The position numbers and the translations under genes were made by a program. Under the pieces are notes generated by a model. It was not told where the DNA came from. It made no database searches and saw nothing but the letters and a program-made list of their open reading frames with translations. This document shows positions 8,009 through 16,401 of a DNA stretch of 45,831 nt, in pieces (position 1 is the first letter of the stretch; the number at the start of each line of letters is the position of its first letter). This DNA is from JAHJTW01 sp964545545. GTDB lineage: Bacteria > Krumholzibacteriota > Krumholzibacteriia > LZORAL124-64-63. The stretch is taken from NCBI GenBank assembly GCA_964545545.1, contig CAZJGK010000016.1:1-45831 (forward strand), written 5' to 3'.

Positions 8009-8459
8009 CCTTTCGGCCTCCTTTAAGTGTAGGGTTCAAAGTCATTTTCTCGCGCTCACTCGAGCTTTGGTTGTCAAGCGATGGGACCCAAGTGGAAAGC
8101 GAGTGTTGTCCGGCGCACCGGACGTGGGAAACCTGTCCGACAGGTGATTCCCTGAATTGGGGACCGATCAGGCGGTCCGTGTGTCACATTCACACAATCT
8201 GGGGACGATCACCCCCTTCCCAAAGATGCAGGAAAGGTTTGAGAATACAAACCGGATCTCCCTATTGGCTTTGAATTCTATCACAATGGGAGCGTTTTTT
8301 GGGGAAAATAATGTCAATTCTAGGTAAATTATGTTTTCAAATGTCTTCGCGATCCCCAGGATCAGGATTTTTCAAGATTCCCTGAAAATTGTTTCGCAGT
8401 TGACAGGCGGCTGCGGGAAAAAACCCTGTGCCGTGTATGCGGGTGCAGCAACAACGCTC
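8009..8459. other. Intergenic region with a cluster of hairpins; no gene seen
   Basis: This 451-base gap separates two minus-strand genes. It holds no credible ORF. Between 8108 and 8195 lie four consecutive inverted repeats: GTCCGG/CCGGAC (8108-8123); a stem of 11 bp with a two-base bulge (8126-8152); GGACCG/CGGTCC (8161-8178); and GTGTG/CACAC (8179-8195). On the minus strand these would fall in the 5' leader of the OB-fold gene if transcription starts far upstream. The stretch 8280-8345 is markedly AT-rich compared with the surroundings and may hold a promoter, but I could not find well-spaced -35 and -10 elements. Confidence 0.5.
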
Positions 8460-10034
8460 TTACAGGAACTCCTGTTTGATCAGGCATTGCCCGGTCATTT
8501 CTTCAGGTTGAGAAATGCCGAGGATGCCCAGGACGGTCGGCGCGATATCAGCCAGGCCCCAATCCCCCGCAAGGAGTGCGTTTTTTTGACCTTCGAATTG
8601 TTGACCGGCCACGATGAAGGGCACCGGGTTCAGGGAGTGCTGGGTCATGGGGGTGCCCTCGGGGCCAATCATCTCGTCACAGTTGCCGTGGTCGGCGGTC
8701 ACCAGCCAGGTGGTGCCGGAGGCGAGGCTGGGCGGCATGATTTCACCCAGCAGATGATCCAGGGTCTCAATAGCCTTGACGGCAGCCTCGTAGATGCCCG
8801 TGTGTCCGACCATGTCGCCGTTGGCGAAATTCACCACGATGACCTCGTGGCTGCCGGCTTCACAAGCCTCGCGGACAACGGCGGCGACGGCGGGGGCGCT
8901 CATTTCCGGTTGCAGGTCGTACGTGGCCACCTTGGGTGAGGGGATCAGTTTGCGGTCCTCAAAGGGGAAGGGTTCTTCCCGGCCCCCGTTGAAGAAGTAG
9001 GTCACATGGGCGTACTTTTCGGTTTCGGCGGTGCGCAGATTGCGCAGGCCTTCACGGGCAAAGATTTCGGCCAACCCGTTGCGGGGCTGCTCGGGCCGGA
9101 ACATGACCGGCAGGTCCATGGCGTTGTCGTAGGGGGTCATGCACATGAAGTTGACGTGGGGACGGTCCGGCACCTTGAAGCCGTCGAAACCGTCCTGCAT
9201 GAAGGCCCAGGTCAGTTCGCGGGCCCGGTCGGCGCGGAAATTCCAGAAAAAGACACTGTCGTCGTCGTGGATCGTGGCCCGGGGGGACCCGGAGGAAGCG
9301 AAGATGACCGTTGGTGCGATGAACTCGTCGGTGATGTCTTCCTTATAGGATTCGCGCACGGCGGCGACCGGATCGGTGGCGGCCACCCCCTTGCCGCCTA
9401 CCAGCATGTCCCAGGCCCGCTCCACCCGGTCCCAGCGTTTGTCCCGGTCCATGGCCCAGTAGCGGCCGCACACCGAGGCGATGGTTCCCGCGCCGATGAT
9501 CGCCAGTTGTTTTTGTAGGTCTTCAAGGTAGCCGGCCCCGGCCTGGGGGTCGGTGTCGCGTCCATCCATGAAGGCGTGGATGAATATCTCGTCAATGCCG
9601 GCCTTATGGGCGGTGCGGACTATGCCCAGCAGATGATCGGTGTGGCTGTGGACACCGCCGGGAGAGACCAGACCCAAAAGGTGCAGACGGCCGCTGCCGG
9701 CCAGGGTCGCGTCGACGAACGGCCGCCAGGAGGGTGCGGATTCAAAGTCGCCGTTCTCGAAACTGTTGCGGATACGGGTCAGTTCCTGGGGAATGACCCG
9801 GCCGGCGCCGATGGTCAGATGTCCCACTTCACTGTTTCCCATTTGTCCCTGCGGCAAGCCTACGGCGACGCCACCGGGTTGCAGGGTGGTGAAGGGGAAG
9901 CGCTCGAACAGCGATTCGAAAAACCTGGGTTTGGCGCCGATCACGGCGTTGCCAAAGGCAGCCTCGGGACCGGTGCGGTAACCGACGCCATCGAGGATGC
10001 AAAGGACAACGCGGGTTTTGGTGGCAGGAGTCAT
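8460..10034 (-). CDS. gpmI: 2,3-bisphosphoglycerate-independent phosphoglycerate mutase
   Basis: This enzyme interconverts 3- and 2-phosphoglycerate in glycolysis and gluconeogenesis, using two Mn2+ ions and a phosphoserine intermediate. The N-terminal metal site is seen in CILDGVGYR and the nucleophile serine in MGNSEVGH (about residue 68). Further signatures are HSHTDHLLG, GRDTDPQAG, WNFRADRARE, NFANGDMVGHTG and TADHGNCDEM near the C-terminus. At about 524 residues it matches the usual ~510. Three ATGs run in tandem (10040, 10037, 10034). GGACGGAG directly abuts the first, so the third, six bases away, is best placed for initiation. The first ATG overlaps the stop of the upstream small gene (ATGA), so the genes are coupled. 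Confidence 0.96.
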   Translation of the reverse strand: MTPATKTRVVLCILDGVGYRTGPEAAFGNAVIGAKPRFFESLFERFPFTTLQPGGVAVGLPQGQMGNSEVGHLTIGAGRVIPQELTRIRNSFENGDFESAPSWRPFVDATLAGSGRLHLLGLVSPGGVHSHTDHLLGIVRTAHKAGIDEIFIHAFMDGRDTDPQAGAGYLEDLQKQLAIIGAGTIASVCGRYWAMDRDKRWDRVERAWDMLVGGKGVAATDPVAAVRESYKEDITDEFIAPTVIFASSGSPRATIHDDDSVFFWNFRADRARELTWAFMQDGFDGFKVPDRPHVNFMCMTPYDNAMDLPVMFRPEQPRNGLAEIFAREGLRNLRTAETEKYAHVTYFFNGGREEPFPFEDRKLIPSPKVATYDLQPEMSAPAVAAVVREACEAGSHEVIVVNFANGDMVGHTGIYEAAVKAIETLDHLLGEIMPPSLASGTTWLVTADHGNCDEMIGPEGTPMTQHSLNPVPFIVAGQQFEGQKNALLAGDWGLADIAPTVLGILGISQPEEMTGQCLIKQEFL

Positions 10035-10036
10035 CA

Positions 10037-10408
10037 TCATCTCCGTCCGGCGGCCAGGGCGCCGCCCGGCAGCACCCAGACCTCGGTTTCATCCAGGGCC
10101 ATCATGATCGTGTGGTCCATACGATAAAGGTAATGGGCAGGATTCGCTTCCCGGGAATCATCCGCCGTGGCGATGATGGCCTCACCGGCATGAAGCACCG
10201 CAAGGGTCAATTCGCGGCCGTCGGGCAACAATCCGGACACGCGCAGACGTCCCAGGCGCAACAGGTAGTCTCCTGGGCGCTCCGGATGCAGGAGCTGATC
10301 AGCCGTCAGCTGAATGACGGTGGCCTCGCGGGGAGGCTTATCGCCCCGGCCGTTTTCACCCTGGAGATGATGCTCTCCCTTGCCCAGTTGCAGCAAGAGG
10401 CCCGTCAC
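10037..10408 (-). CDS. Small cyclic-nucleotide-binding-like protein without DNA-binding domain
   Basis: The start is GTG 10408, whose last bases form the TGA stop of the peptidase gene (GTGA). It gives 123 residues. The same frame is open further upstream, but that stretch lies inside the peptidase and is not protein-like. The middle, GDYLLRLGRLRVSGLLPDG followed by RELTLAVLHAGEAI, matches the beta-roll of cyclic-nucleotide-binding domains, and MMALDETEVWVLPGGAL matches the strand and turn before the C-helix. The usual phosphate-binding cassette (GE...R.A) is not evident, and no helix-turn-helix follows. It may therefore be a degenerate sensor or a partner protein. It is sandwiched with overlapping ends between the S9 peptidase and gpmI, so the three are co-translated. 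Confidence 0.68.
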   Translation of the reverse strand: MTGLLLQLGKGEHHLQGENGRGDKPPREATVIQLTADQLLHPERPGDYLLRLGRLRVSGLLPDGRELTLAVLHAGEAIIATADDSREANPAHYLYRMDHTIMMALDETEVWVLPGGALAAGRR

Positions 10409-12876
10409 GAGCCGGAATCCGTCGCCGGCTGCTGGCGGGGTGGAGCATTTTTCACGTAGCGGTCCAGCCAGTTTACGGTTTCCCACAGCAGGTGCAGCAC
10501 CGACTCGCGGGCCCGGTAGCTGTGGCTTTCGGCGGGCAGCATGACCAGGCGCGCGGTGGCGCCCAGGCCCTTGAGCGCGCCGTACATGCGTTCGCTCTGC
10601 AAAGGAAAGGTGCCGGAATTGTTGTCGGCCAGACCATGGACCAGCAGGATGGGCTCGTTGATCTTGTCGGCGTGCATGAAGGGGGACATGTTGAAATACA
10701 CCTCGGGGGCCTGCCACAGGGTGCGCTCTTCCGACTGGAACCCGAAAGGAGTCAAAGTGCGGTTGTAGGCTCCGCTGCGGGGAAGACCGGCGCGGAACAG
10801 GTCCGAGTGGGCCAGCAGATTGGCCGTCATGAAGGCCCCGTAGCTGTGCCCGCCGATGGCGATGCGGTCACGGTCCACGACGCCCTTGGCCACGACCACG
10901 TCGATGGCGGCCTGGGCGCTGGCCACCAACTGTTCGATGAAGGTGTCGTTGGGTTCGGTGTCGCCCTCGCCGACAATCGGCATGGTGGGGTTGTCGAACA
11001 CGGCATAGCCCTGGGTCAGATACAGCATGGGCGACCACCAGCCCACACGGGTGAAGCGGTAGGGCGAGTCCGTGACCTGGCCGGCGTCCGCCGCACTCTT
11101 GAACTCGGTGGGGTAGGCCCACATCAGGCACGGCAAGGGTCCGTCGCGGTCCTGGTCGTAACCGGCCGGCAGGTAGAGGGTGCCGGTCAGCTGAACGCCG
11201 TCGGGGCGCTCGTATTTGAGCAGTTCCTTGCTGATGCCCGCCAGCTGGGGGGCGGGATCGGGAAAGGTGGTCTGCTGGTCCAGCTCACCGGTGTTCAGGT
11301 TGCGCAGGAAGTAGTTGGGGGGTGCGGTCTGGGATTCGCGCCGAGTCAGCAACAACCCTTTGCCGGCATCGATCATGGACACGGGATTTTCGTAGTACGG
11401 CGCCTCGGAGCGGAAAAGCCGCGTTGTCTTGCCGGTGTCCAGGTCGTAGCGATCGCAGAAGGGCCGGTCGCCCTCGGCCGAGGCTCCATCGCCGCGCAGG
11501 AAGATTGCGCGTCCGCCGTCAGCGGTCAGGATCACGCTGCGGCCGTATTTGTTGGGGTGGAGCATGGGGTCCCCCGGATCGCTGTAGCGGTCCTGCCAGG
11601 AACGATCCTGGATGAGCTGCGGGGCCCGATCGCGATCCCCGGGCATGAGGCGCCAGACCTTCACATTGCGAGTCTTCCACCACCAACTGGAGACCAGGGC
11701 GAGATCGTCGCGGCCCCAGGTCACGCCGCCGTAGCGCTGGGCCAGGGTGATCAAGGATTCGGGTTTTCCGGTGAAGGGAGCCGCCAGGGTGAAGACCCGG
11801 TCACGCTCGGTGGCCTCGATGCCTCCGTCGCCGCCGTCCAGCGCCTCGACCCAGACAAGCTCGGCGGCCTGGTCATCGCGCCAGGATACGGAACGGCGGC
11901 CGGTGGGCACCGAACCGAAGCTGATGGGAACCTGGTCCTGCAGCGGAAGATCCGCCACCAGGTATTGCTGCTCGCCATCCAGATTCCAGACTTCCACGAG
12001 CTTGGGGAAATCATCTTCCTTCAGGGAGTAGGAGTAGGGCTGGTGGACCATTTCCACCAGCAGATGCCTGCCGTCGGGGGACGGGGAAACCCGGCGGAAG
12101 ACGGCGGGCGACCCCAGGGCTTTCGCGTGCCCATCCAGGTCGATCCTGACCAGCTGGCTGGTGGTGTAGTAGGCGAAGAGTTCCTCGTCGTAGGGGTTCT
12201 GGAGCAGGTCCTGGAAGGTGCGGGCGGGTGCTACTTTGCCCAGGTTCTCCTGAACCACCGGCCCGGTGGGGATGAGGCTTTCCGCCGGGGCCGGTCCACG
12301 GCCCGCGGGCACCGTGCGGGCCACAAGATTCTTGTTGTCGAGCCAGGAGTAGGGCCGTCCGTAAACGCCGTTGAGGGCCATGCCCTCGGGGGTGATGCGG
12401 ATGGCCTGGGCATCATCGAGGGACGCGGACCACAGCGTCAGGGCGTTGTCCCTGGTGACGACGAAGGCCACGTGCTTTCCGTCAGGAGACCAACTGACCC
12501 CGGTGATGCGGGCGCCGTCGGGAATTCCGGTGACCCGGCGGTCCGTGTCCGCGCCGATTTTGCGGAAGATGAGGCCGCTGAGGCTGCGGTCCCGGCTGGG
12601 CCCGTTGTTGCGCGGATTGATGCGCAGGCCGGCCAGACGCAATTCGGGCTGGGCGACTTCGGCAATGGGCGGCAGTCCCGGCTGTTCCAAAAGCAGCAGC
12701 CACTTGTGATCCGGGCTCAGGGAGACAAAGGGCGTCTGCGGGGCATCCATGATGTCCACCAGAACCTGGGGGGGCAGCTGGTAGGCCAGGGCGGAGGCCT
12801 GGACCTGGGCGGTCATGGGGGCAGTTGCCAGGGCGACGAGGCCAATGCCGAGCAGAAAAACGAGGCGCCTGGTCAT
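10405..12876 (-). CDS. Secreted S9 family prolyl oligopeptidase/acylaminoacyl-type peptidase
   Basis: This 823-residue protein has a signal peptide (MTRRLVFLLGIGLVALATA) and an N-terminal beta-propeller with WD-like strands (SWSPDGKHVAFVVTRD, SPSPDGRHLLVEM). The C-terminal alpha/beta hydrolase carries the nucleophile Ser678 in GGHSYGAFM, the acid in HGLADNNSG and the histidine in PAESHSYRARES. The order and spacing fit S9 peptidases, closest to the S9C or glutamyl-endopeptidase-like group. It would cleave peptides in the periplasm or outside the cell. GGAGGAG precedes the ATG at good distance. It is the first gene of the trio with the cNMP-like protein and gpmI. Why a secreted peptidase should be coupled to a glycolytic enzyme is unclear. 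Confidence 0.93.
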   Translation of the reverse strand: MTRRLVFLLGIGLVALATAPMTAQVQASALAYQLPPQVLVDIMDAPQTPFVSLSPDHKWLLLLEQPGLPPIAEVAQPELRLAGLRINPRNNGPSRDRSLSGLIFRKIGADTDRRVTGIPDGARITGVSWSPDGKHVAFVVTRDNALTLWSASLDDAQAIRITPEGMALNGVYGRPYSWLDNKNLVARTVPAGRGPAPAESLIPTGPVVQENLGKVAPARTFQDLLQNPYDEELFAYYTTSQLVRIDLDGHAKALGSPAVFRRVSPSPDGRHLLVEMVHQPYSYSLKEDDFPKLVEVWNLDGEQQYLVADLPLQDQVPISFGSVPTGRRSVSWRDDQAAELVWVEALDGGDGGIEATERDRVFTLAAPFTGKPESLITLAQRYGGVTWGRDDLALVSSWWWKTRNVKVWRLMPGDRDRAPQLIQDRSWQDRYSDPGDPMLHPNKYGRSVILTADGGRAIFLRGDGASAEGDRPFCDRYDLDTGKTTRLFRSEAPYYENPVSMIDAGKGLLLTRRESQTAPPNYFLRNLNTGELDQQTTFPDPAPQLAGISKELLKYERPDGVQLTGTLYLPAGYDQDRDGPLPCLMWAYPTEFKSAADAGQVTDSPYRFTRVGWWSPMLYLTQGYAVFDNPTMPIVGEGDTEPNDTFIEQLVASAQAAIDVVVAKGVVDRDRIAIGGHSYGAFMTANLLAHSDLFRAGLPRSGAYNRTLTPFGFQSEERTLWQAPEVYFNMSPFMHADKINEPILLVHGLADNNSGTFPLQSERMYGALKGLGATARLVMLPAESHSYRARESVLHLLWETVNWLDRYVKNAPPRQQPATDSGS

Positions 12877-13238
12877 GGGATACTCCTCCGTTCAAGGGGC
12901 GAAATCCAATTTTATTGTCGCAGTATAACCGCAGTTGCCGGATCAGGGTAGTTGACATAGGAGAATATTTCCCTGGGTCTTCGCCCAATCCCGGAACAAG
13001 GGAATCCGGGATTTATTTTCCAGGATAACACACGCCAATAAAGCGGCTCAGGCCGCATGTCTTTGCGTAGGTCATGGTTTGACTATGCGTCAGGCAGTGG
13101 GGCTGGTGCGCGGTGCTGGCAGATCCGGCAGCGTGAAGGTCACCGTCATCAAGTAATGATTTGTGGACAAACAGAATTCATTGGCGGACAATTTCCCCGG
13201 ATTCAGTATTTATCTGATAGATAAAAAGGGGGAGCGCC
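12877..13238. other. Intergenic region between divergent genes; only a small dyad seen
   Basis: This 362-base gap must carry the promoters of the peptidase operon (-) and the DUF805 gene (+). I see no ORF. A small hairpin (GCGGC/GCCGC) lies near 13041-13054. A perfect inverted repeat TTTATCT-GAT-AGATAAA (13209-13225) lies immediately before the DUF805 ribosome binding site and could be an operator or a structure controlling translation. Confidence 0.4.
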
Positions 13239-13625
13239 ATGAATTGGTATCTTGAAGTTCTCAGGAAGTACACGGTTTTTGAAGGTCGGGCCCGCAGGAG
13301 TGAATACTGGTATTTCGTCCTGTTCAACGCCGTCATAGTGCTCGTCCTCTGGTTTTTTGATCTGATCCTGGGCACGCGCATCAAGGACATGAACATTGGC
13401 CTTTTCAGCGATCTTTATTCCCTGGCGGTCCTGGTTCCCTCGTTGGCCGTGTCCGTGCGCAGACTCCATGATATCGGTAAAACCGGTTGGCTGATATTAA
13501 TCGGGTTTATACCGATTCTCGGAGGTCTGGTCCTGCTTTTTTTCATGGTCCAAGACAGCAATCCGGGGGACAACGCCTACGGACCGAATCCCAAAGCGAT
13601 GCCGGCCCCCGATCCCGCCATTTGA
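13239..13625 (+). CDS. DUF805 family inner-membrane protein
   Basis: This 128-residue protein has the DUF805 layout. It has an amphipathic start MNWYLEVLRKYTVFEGRARR, then the signature SEYWYF at the first helix, a second helix region (SLAVLVPSLAVSVRRLHDIG) and the conserved HDIGKTGW before the last two hydrophobic segments. It ends with the typical DSNPGDNAYGPNP motif. The function of DUF805 proteins is not established. A strong RBS (AAGGGGGAG) precedes the ATG, and a perfect terminator hairpin follows, so it is a single-gene transcript. Confidence 0.93.
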   Translation: MNWYLEVLRKYTVFEGRARRSEYWYFVLFNAVIVLVLWFFDLILGTRIKDMNIGLFSDLYSLAVLVPSLAVSVRRLHDIGKTGWLILIGFIPILGGLVLLFFMVQDSNPGDNAYGPNPKAMPAPDPAI

Positions 13626-13638
13626 TGTTTGGCGCCAC

Positions 13639-13665
13639 AACCCCCCGCACGTGCGGGGGGTTTGG
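13639..13665 (+). terminator. Intrinsic terminator after the DUF805 gene
   Basis: A perfect 24-base palindrome (13639-13662), effectively an 8-10 bp GC-rich stem with a short loop, ends in a short T run. It lies 14 bases after the stop codon. Because of its symmetry it may also stop transcripts arriving from the antiporter gene on the other strand. Confidence 0.8.
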
Positions 13666-13724
13666 TATGAAAAGTAATATTACTTTGTGGCAATTGATCC
13701 CCGTCCCGTACCCTGGGGCCGGGA

Positions 13725-14993
13725 TTACAGGTACTTCCGCAACACTTTCTTGATGGTCATGCCCTGCACGAGGATCGAGAACAGCACCACCATGTAGGTG
13801 CTGGTCAGGATGATGTTGCGCTCGGGGCTGGGAGGCAGGGAGAGGGCCAGGGCCACGGAGATGCCGCCGCGCAGGCCGGCCCAGGTCAGGATGCGCACCA
13901 CGCCGCGGGGAAAACGGTTGCGCAGGCCGATGACGGAGATCGGCAGCCACACGCTGACAAAGCGCGCGACCAGCACGATGACGATGATGGCCAAGCCCGC
14001 CAGCAGGCTCCAGGGGCTGAACTTGACCACCAGGACCTCGATGCCGATCAACAGGAACAGCAGGGCGTTGAGGATCTCGTCGATCATTTCCCAGACTTTT
14101 TCCACGTAGTCGGCCACCGTGTGGCTCATGGCGAAAGTCCGGCCGCGGTTGCCGATGAGAATGCCCGCGACCACCACGGCGATGGGCCCCGAGACCGCCA
14201 GCACCCCGGCCAGGCTGTAGCCGCCCATGACCAGCGCCAGGGTGATCATGACCTCCACCTTGTAGTCGTCGATACTCAGCATCAGCCGGTAGGCGAGGTA
14301 GCCGCAGACCAGCCCCAGCGCGATGCCGCCGCCCGCTTCCTGGAGAAACAGCCGCGCCAGCATGCCGGCGTTGACGCCTTCGGCGGCGTGACCCGCCAGT
14401 GAGTGGTGTCCGGTTTCGGCGGCCCACAAGGCGGCCAGCCCGGAAAAGACCACCACGGCCACCCCGTCGTTGAACAGGGATTCACCGGCGATGTTGGCCT
14501 CCAGATCCTTGGGAGCATGCAGGGTCTTGAGCGTGCCCATCACGGCGATGGGGTCGGTCGGCGAGATCAGGGACCCGAACACCAGGCAGGCCAGAAACGA
14601 GACCTCCAGGTGCAGCAGGCGGAACACGAGCCAGCTCAGACAGCCCACGATGACCGTCGAGATCAGCAACCCCACGGTGGCCAGGGTGCCGATGGTGGTC
14701 TTGCGCTTGACGAAGTACTCGATGTCCACCTGCATGGCTCCGGCAAAAAGCAGAAAGGCCAGCATGCCGTGCATCAGCGCGCGATTGAAATCGATGTCGT
14801 CCAGGAAAATGCGGGTCTGGCCGCCGATGTCCAGTTGGGGAACGAGGGCCGAGATGGCCATGATGCCCAGAGAGCTGGCCAGACTGATGGCCAGCAAACC
14901 CACCGAGGGTTCCAGCTTCAGCCAGCGGTGATTGATGTAGCCGAACAGGGCGGCCATGGTCATCAACAGGGAAATGATCTGGAACAGGGTCAA
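13725..14993 (-). CDS. Na+/H+ antiporter, CPA1 (NhaP-type)
   Basis: This 422-residue membrane protein has about 12 helices and exchanges cytoplasmic Na+ (or K+) for H+. Diagnostic stretches are FGSLISPTDPIAVMGTLK (the ion-binding region with the SPTDP motif), ANIAGESLFNDGVAVVVF (the ND motif of electroneutral CPA1 exchangers), and WAGLRGGISVALALSLP near the C-terminus. The start is TTG 14993. A GGAGG sequence seven bases upstream makes this unusual start convincing, and no in-frame ATG lies near. There is no long cytoplasmic regulatory tail. It lies directly downstream of the cyclopropane-synthase gene on the same strand, about 90 bases away, so the two may be co-transcribed; both fit membrane adaptation to salt or pH stress. 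Confidence 0.93.
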   Translation of the reverse strand: MTLFQIISLLMTMAALFGYINHRWLKLEPSVGLLAISLASSLGIMAISALVPQLDIGGQTRIFLDDIDFNRALMHGMLAFLLFAGAMQVDIEYFVKRKTTIGTLATVGLLISTVIVGCLSWLVFRLLHLEVSFLACLVFGSLISPTDPIAVMGTLKTLHAPKDLEANIAGESLFNDGVAVVVFSGLAALWAAETGHHSLAGHAAEGVNAGMLARLFLQEAGGGIALGLVCGYLAYRLMLSIDDYKVEVMITLALVMGGYSLAGVLAVSGPIAVVVAGILIGNRGRTFAMSHTVADYVEKVWEMIDEILNALLFLLIGIEVLVVKFSPWSLLAGLAIIVIVLVARFVSVWLPISVIGLRNRFPRGVVRILTWAGLRGGISVALALSLPPSPERNIILTSTYMVVLFSILVQGMTIKKVLRKYL

Positions 14994-15082
14994 AGCGAAA
15001 CCTCCGGTGAACGATTGTCCCCGATGGCCGCTGGAGCGTCAATGAGTCAGCGGGAGCCGGGGCGGGAGAGATCCCGCTCCGC

Positions 15083-16231
15083 TCATTCGGCGGCGGCGAG
15101 CGCGGCCTCGGCCAAGCGGGGGGCCTGGTAGCCTCCGGCAACGCCCTCGGGCGAGAGCACGAGCTGCCAGACCTGGTTCTTGCGCGCCCGGAAAGATCCC
15201 GCGCAGGACAGGAGGTAATAGTTCCACATGCGCCGGAAGCGGTCGTCGTATTCCCGCTTCAGCTCGTCCCAGTGGGCATTGAACCTGGCGTGCCACGCCA
15301 TGAGGGTGCGGTCGTAGTCGGGGCCGAAGCCGTGCCAATCCTCCAGGACAAACCGTCCCTCGGCGGCGACGGTGATGTTGGCCGCCGAGGGCAGCATGGA
15401 GCCGGGGAAGATGTAGTGGTCGATCCAGGCATCGGTCCGGTTGACGGAGGTGTTGCCGCCGATGGTATGCAGCACGAAGAGGCCGTCGGTGCGCAGCAGT
15501 TTGCGCACGACGTCCATGAAGGGCCGATGGTTCCGGTAGCCGACATGTTCGAACATGCCGATGGAATAGATGCGGTCGAAGGTTCCGGTGCATTCGCGGT
15601 AGTCCTGCAGGCGGATCTCCACGGGCAGGTCGGCGCAAACCTCTTGGGCCAGTTCAGCCTGGCTGGGCGAGATCGTGATGCCGACGACCTCGACGCCGTG
15701 CCGCTCGGCAAGATAGCGTGCGGCGCCGCCCCAGCCGCAGCCGATGTCCAGGACCCGCATGCCTTTTTGCAGGCATAGCTTGCGGGCCACCAACTCCAGC
15801 TTGTTTTCCTGGGCCTGGTCCAGGCTGTCGGCGCCGGACCAATATCCGCAGCTGTAGATCATGCGTTTATCGAGCATGCACCGGTAGAGGTGGTTGCCCA
15901 GATCGTAGTGACGGCGGATATCGCGTCGGGTGCGGCCGACCGTCTGCATGTTCATCGCACGGGCCTTAAGGGCGGCCCACAGCCAGGTGCGGGCCCGGAC
16001 CTTGGTGTCCAGGTTGGCCTTCAGCACCCGGGCAAAGAACGCATCCAGACGTTCGCAGTCCCACCAACCATCCATGTAGGTCTCGCCCAGGGCGCGGGAA
16101 CCGCCGGCCAGAACCCGGGCATAGAAACGATCATCGTGGATGTGGATGTCCCAGGGTTTGGGACCGTTCACCGTGATGGCGGCCAAGTCCAAAAGCTGGT
16201 GGATATGGCGCTCAAGGGATTTGGCGGACAT
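15083..16231 (-). CDS. cfa: Cyclopropane-fatty-acyl-phospholipid synthase
   Basis: This enzyme transfers a methylene group from S-adenosylmethionine to cis double bonds in membrane phospholipid acyl chains. It has 382 residues, the usual size. The N-terminal lipid-binding part has GETYMDGWWDCERLDAFF, then RRHYDLGNHLY. The SAM-binding motif is VLDIGCGWGGAARYLAE near residue 165, and GITISPSQ follows. FDRIYSIGMFEHVGYRNH contains the acidic and histidine residues that coordinate the active-site bicarbonate in the family, and HYIFPGSMLPS is also conserved. AGGAGG lies seven bases before the ATG. The enzyme stabilises membranes in stationary phase or acid, which suits its antiporter neighbour. Confidence 0.95.
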   Translation of the reverse strand: MSAKSLERHIHQLLDLAAITVNGPKPWDIHIHDDRFYARVLAGGSRALGETYMDGWWDCERLDAFFARVLKANLDTKVRARTWLWAALKARAMNMQTVGRTRRDIRRHYDLGNHLYRCMLDKRMIYSCGYWSGADSLDQAQENKLELVARKLCLQKGMRVLDIGCGWGGAARYLAERHGVEVVGITISPSQAELAQEVCADLPVEIRLQDYRECTGTFDRIYSIGMFEHVGYRNHRPFMDVVRKLLRTDGLFVLHTIGGNTSVNRTDAWIDHYIFPGSMLPSAANITVAAEGRFVLEDWHGFGPDYDRTLMAWHARFNAHWDELKREYDDRFRRMWNYYLLSCAGSFRARKNQVWQLVLSPEGVAGGYQAPRLAEAALAAAE

Positions 16232-16309
16232 GGCAAAACCTCCTGGGCTGATAAACAGAACATATCACAAAGCCAAATAAGGAGCAAAAATGTATTGTTT
16301 CGCAATTAA

Positions 16310-16338
16310 TTGACACCCGTTCCTGATTATGCAACAAT
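16310..16338 (+). promoter_or_regulatory. Putative sigma-70-type promoter of the multiheme cytochrome gene
   Basis: A perfect -35 hexamer TTGACA (16310-16315) is followed after 17 bases by AACAAT (16333-16338), matching four of six -10 positions. It lies about 65 bases upstream of the chosen ATG. It overlaps a locally AT-rich stretch that also holds the start region of the divergent cfa gene. Confidence 0.4.
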
Positions 16339-16401
16339 GCAACAAAAATATCGCCGATGTATGGCAAAATGTTACGCCTTCGTTATCACCGGGGGGCCGT
16401 C

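Noticed and set aside
10409..10717. Upstream extension of the cNMP-like ORF
   Set aside because: This part lies inside the S9 peptidase coding sequence and has the arginine/histidine/proline-rich make-up of an out-of-frame shadow.
10492..12951. 819-codon plus-strand ORF opposite the S9 peptidase
   Set aside because: Glycine/valine/histidine-rich shadow without domains; the minus-strand frame has a catalytic triad, signal peptide and RBS.
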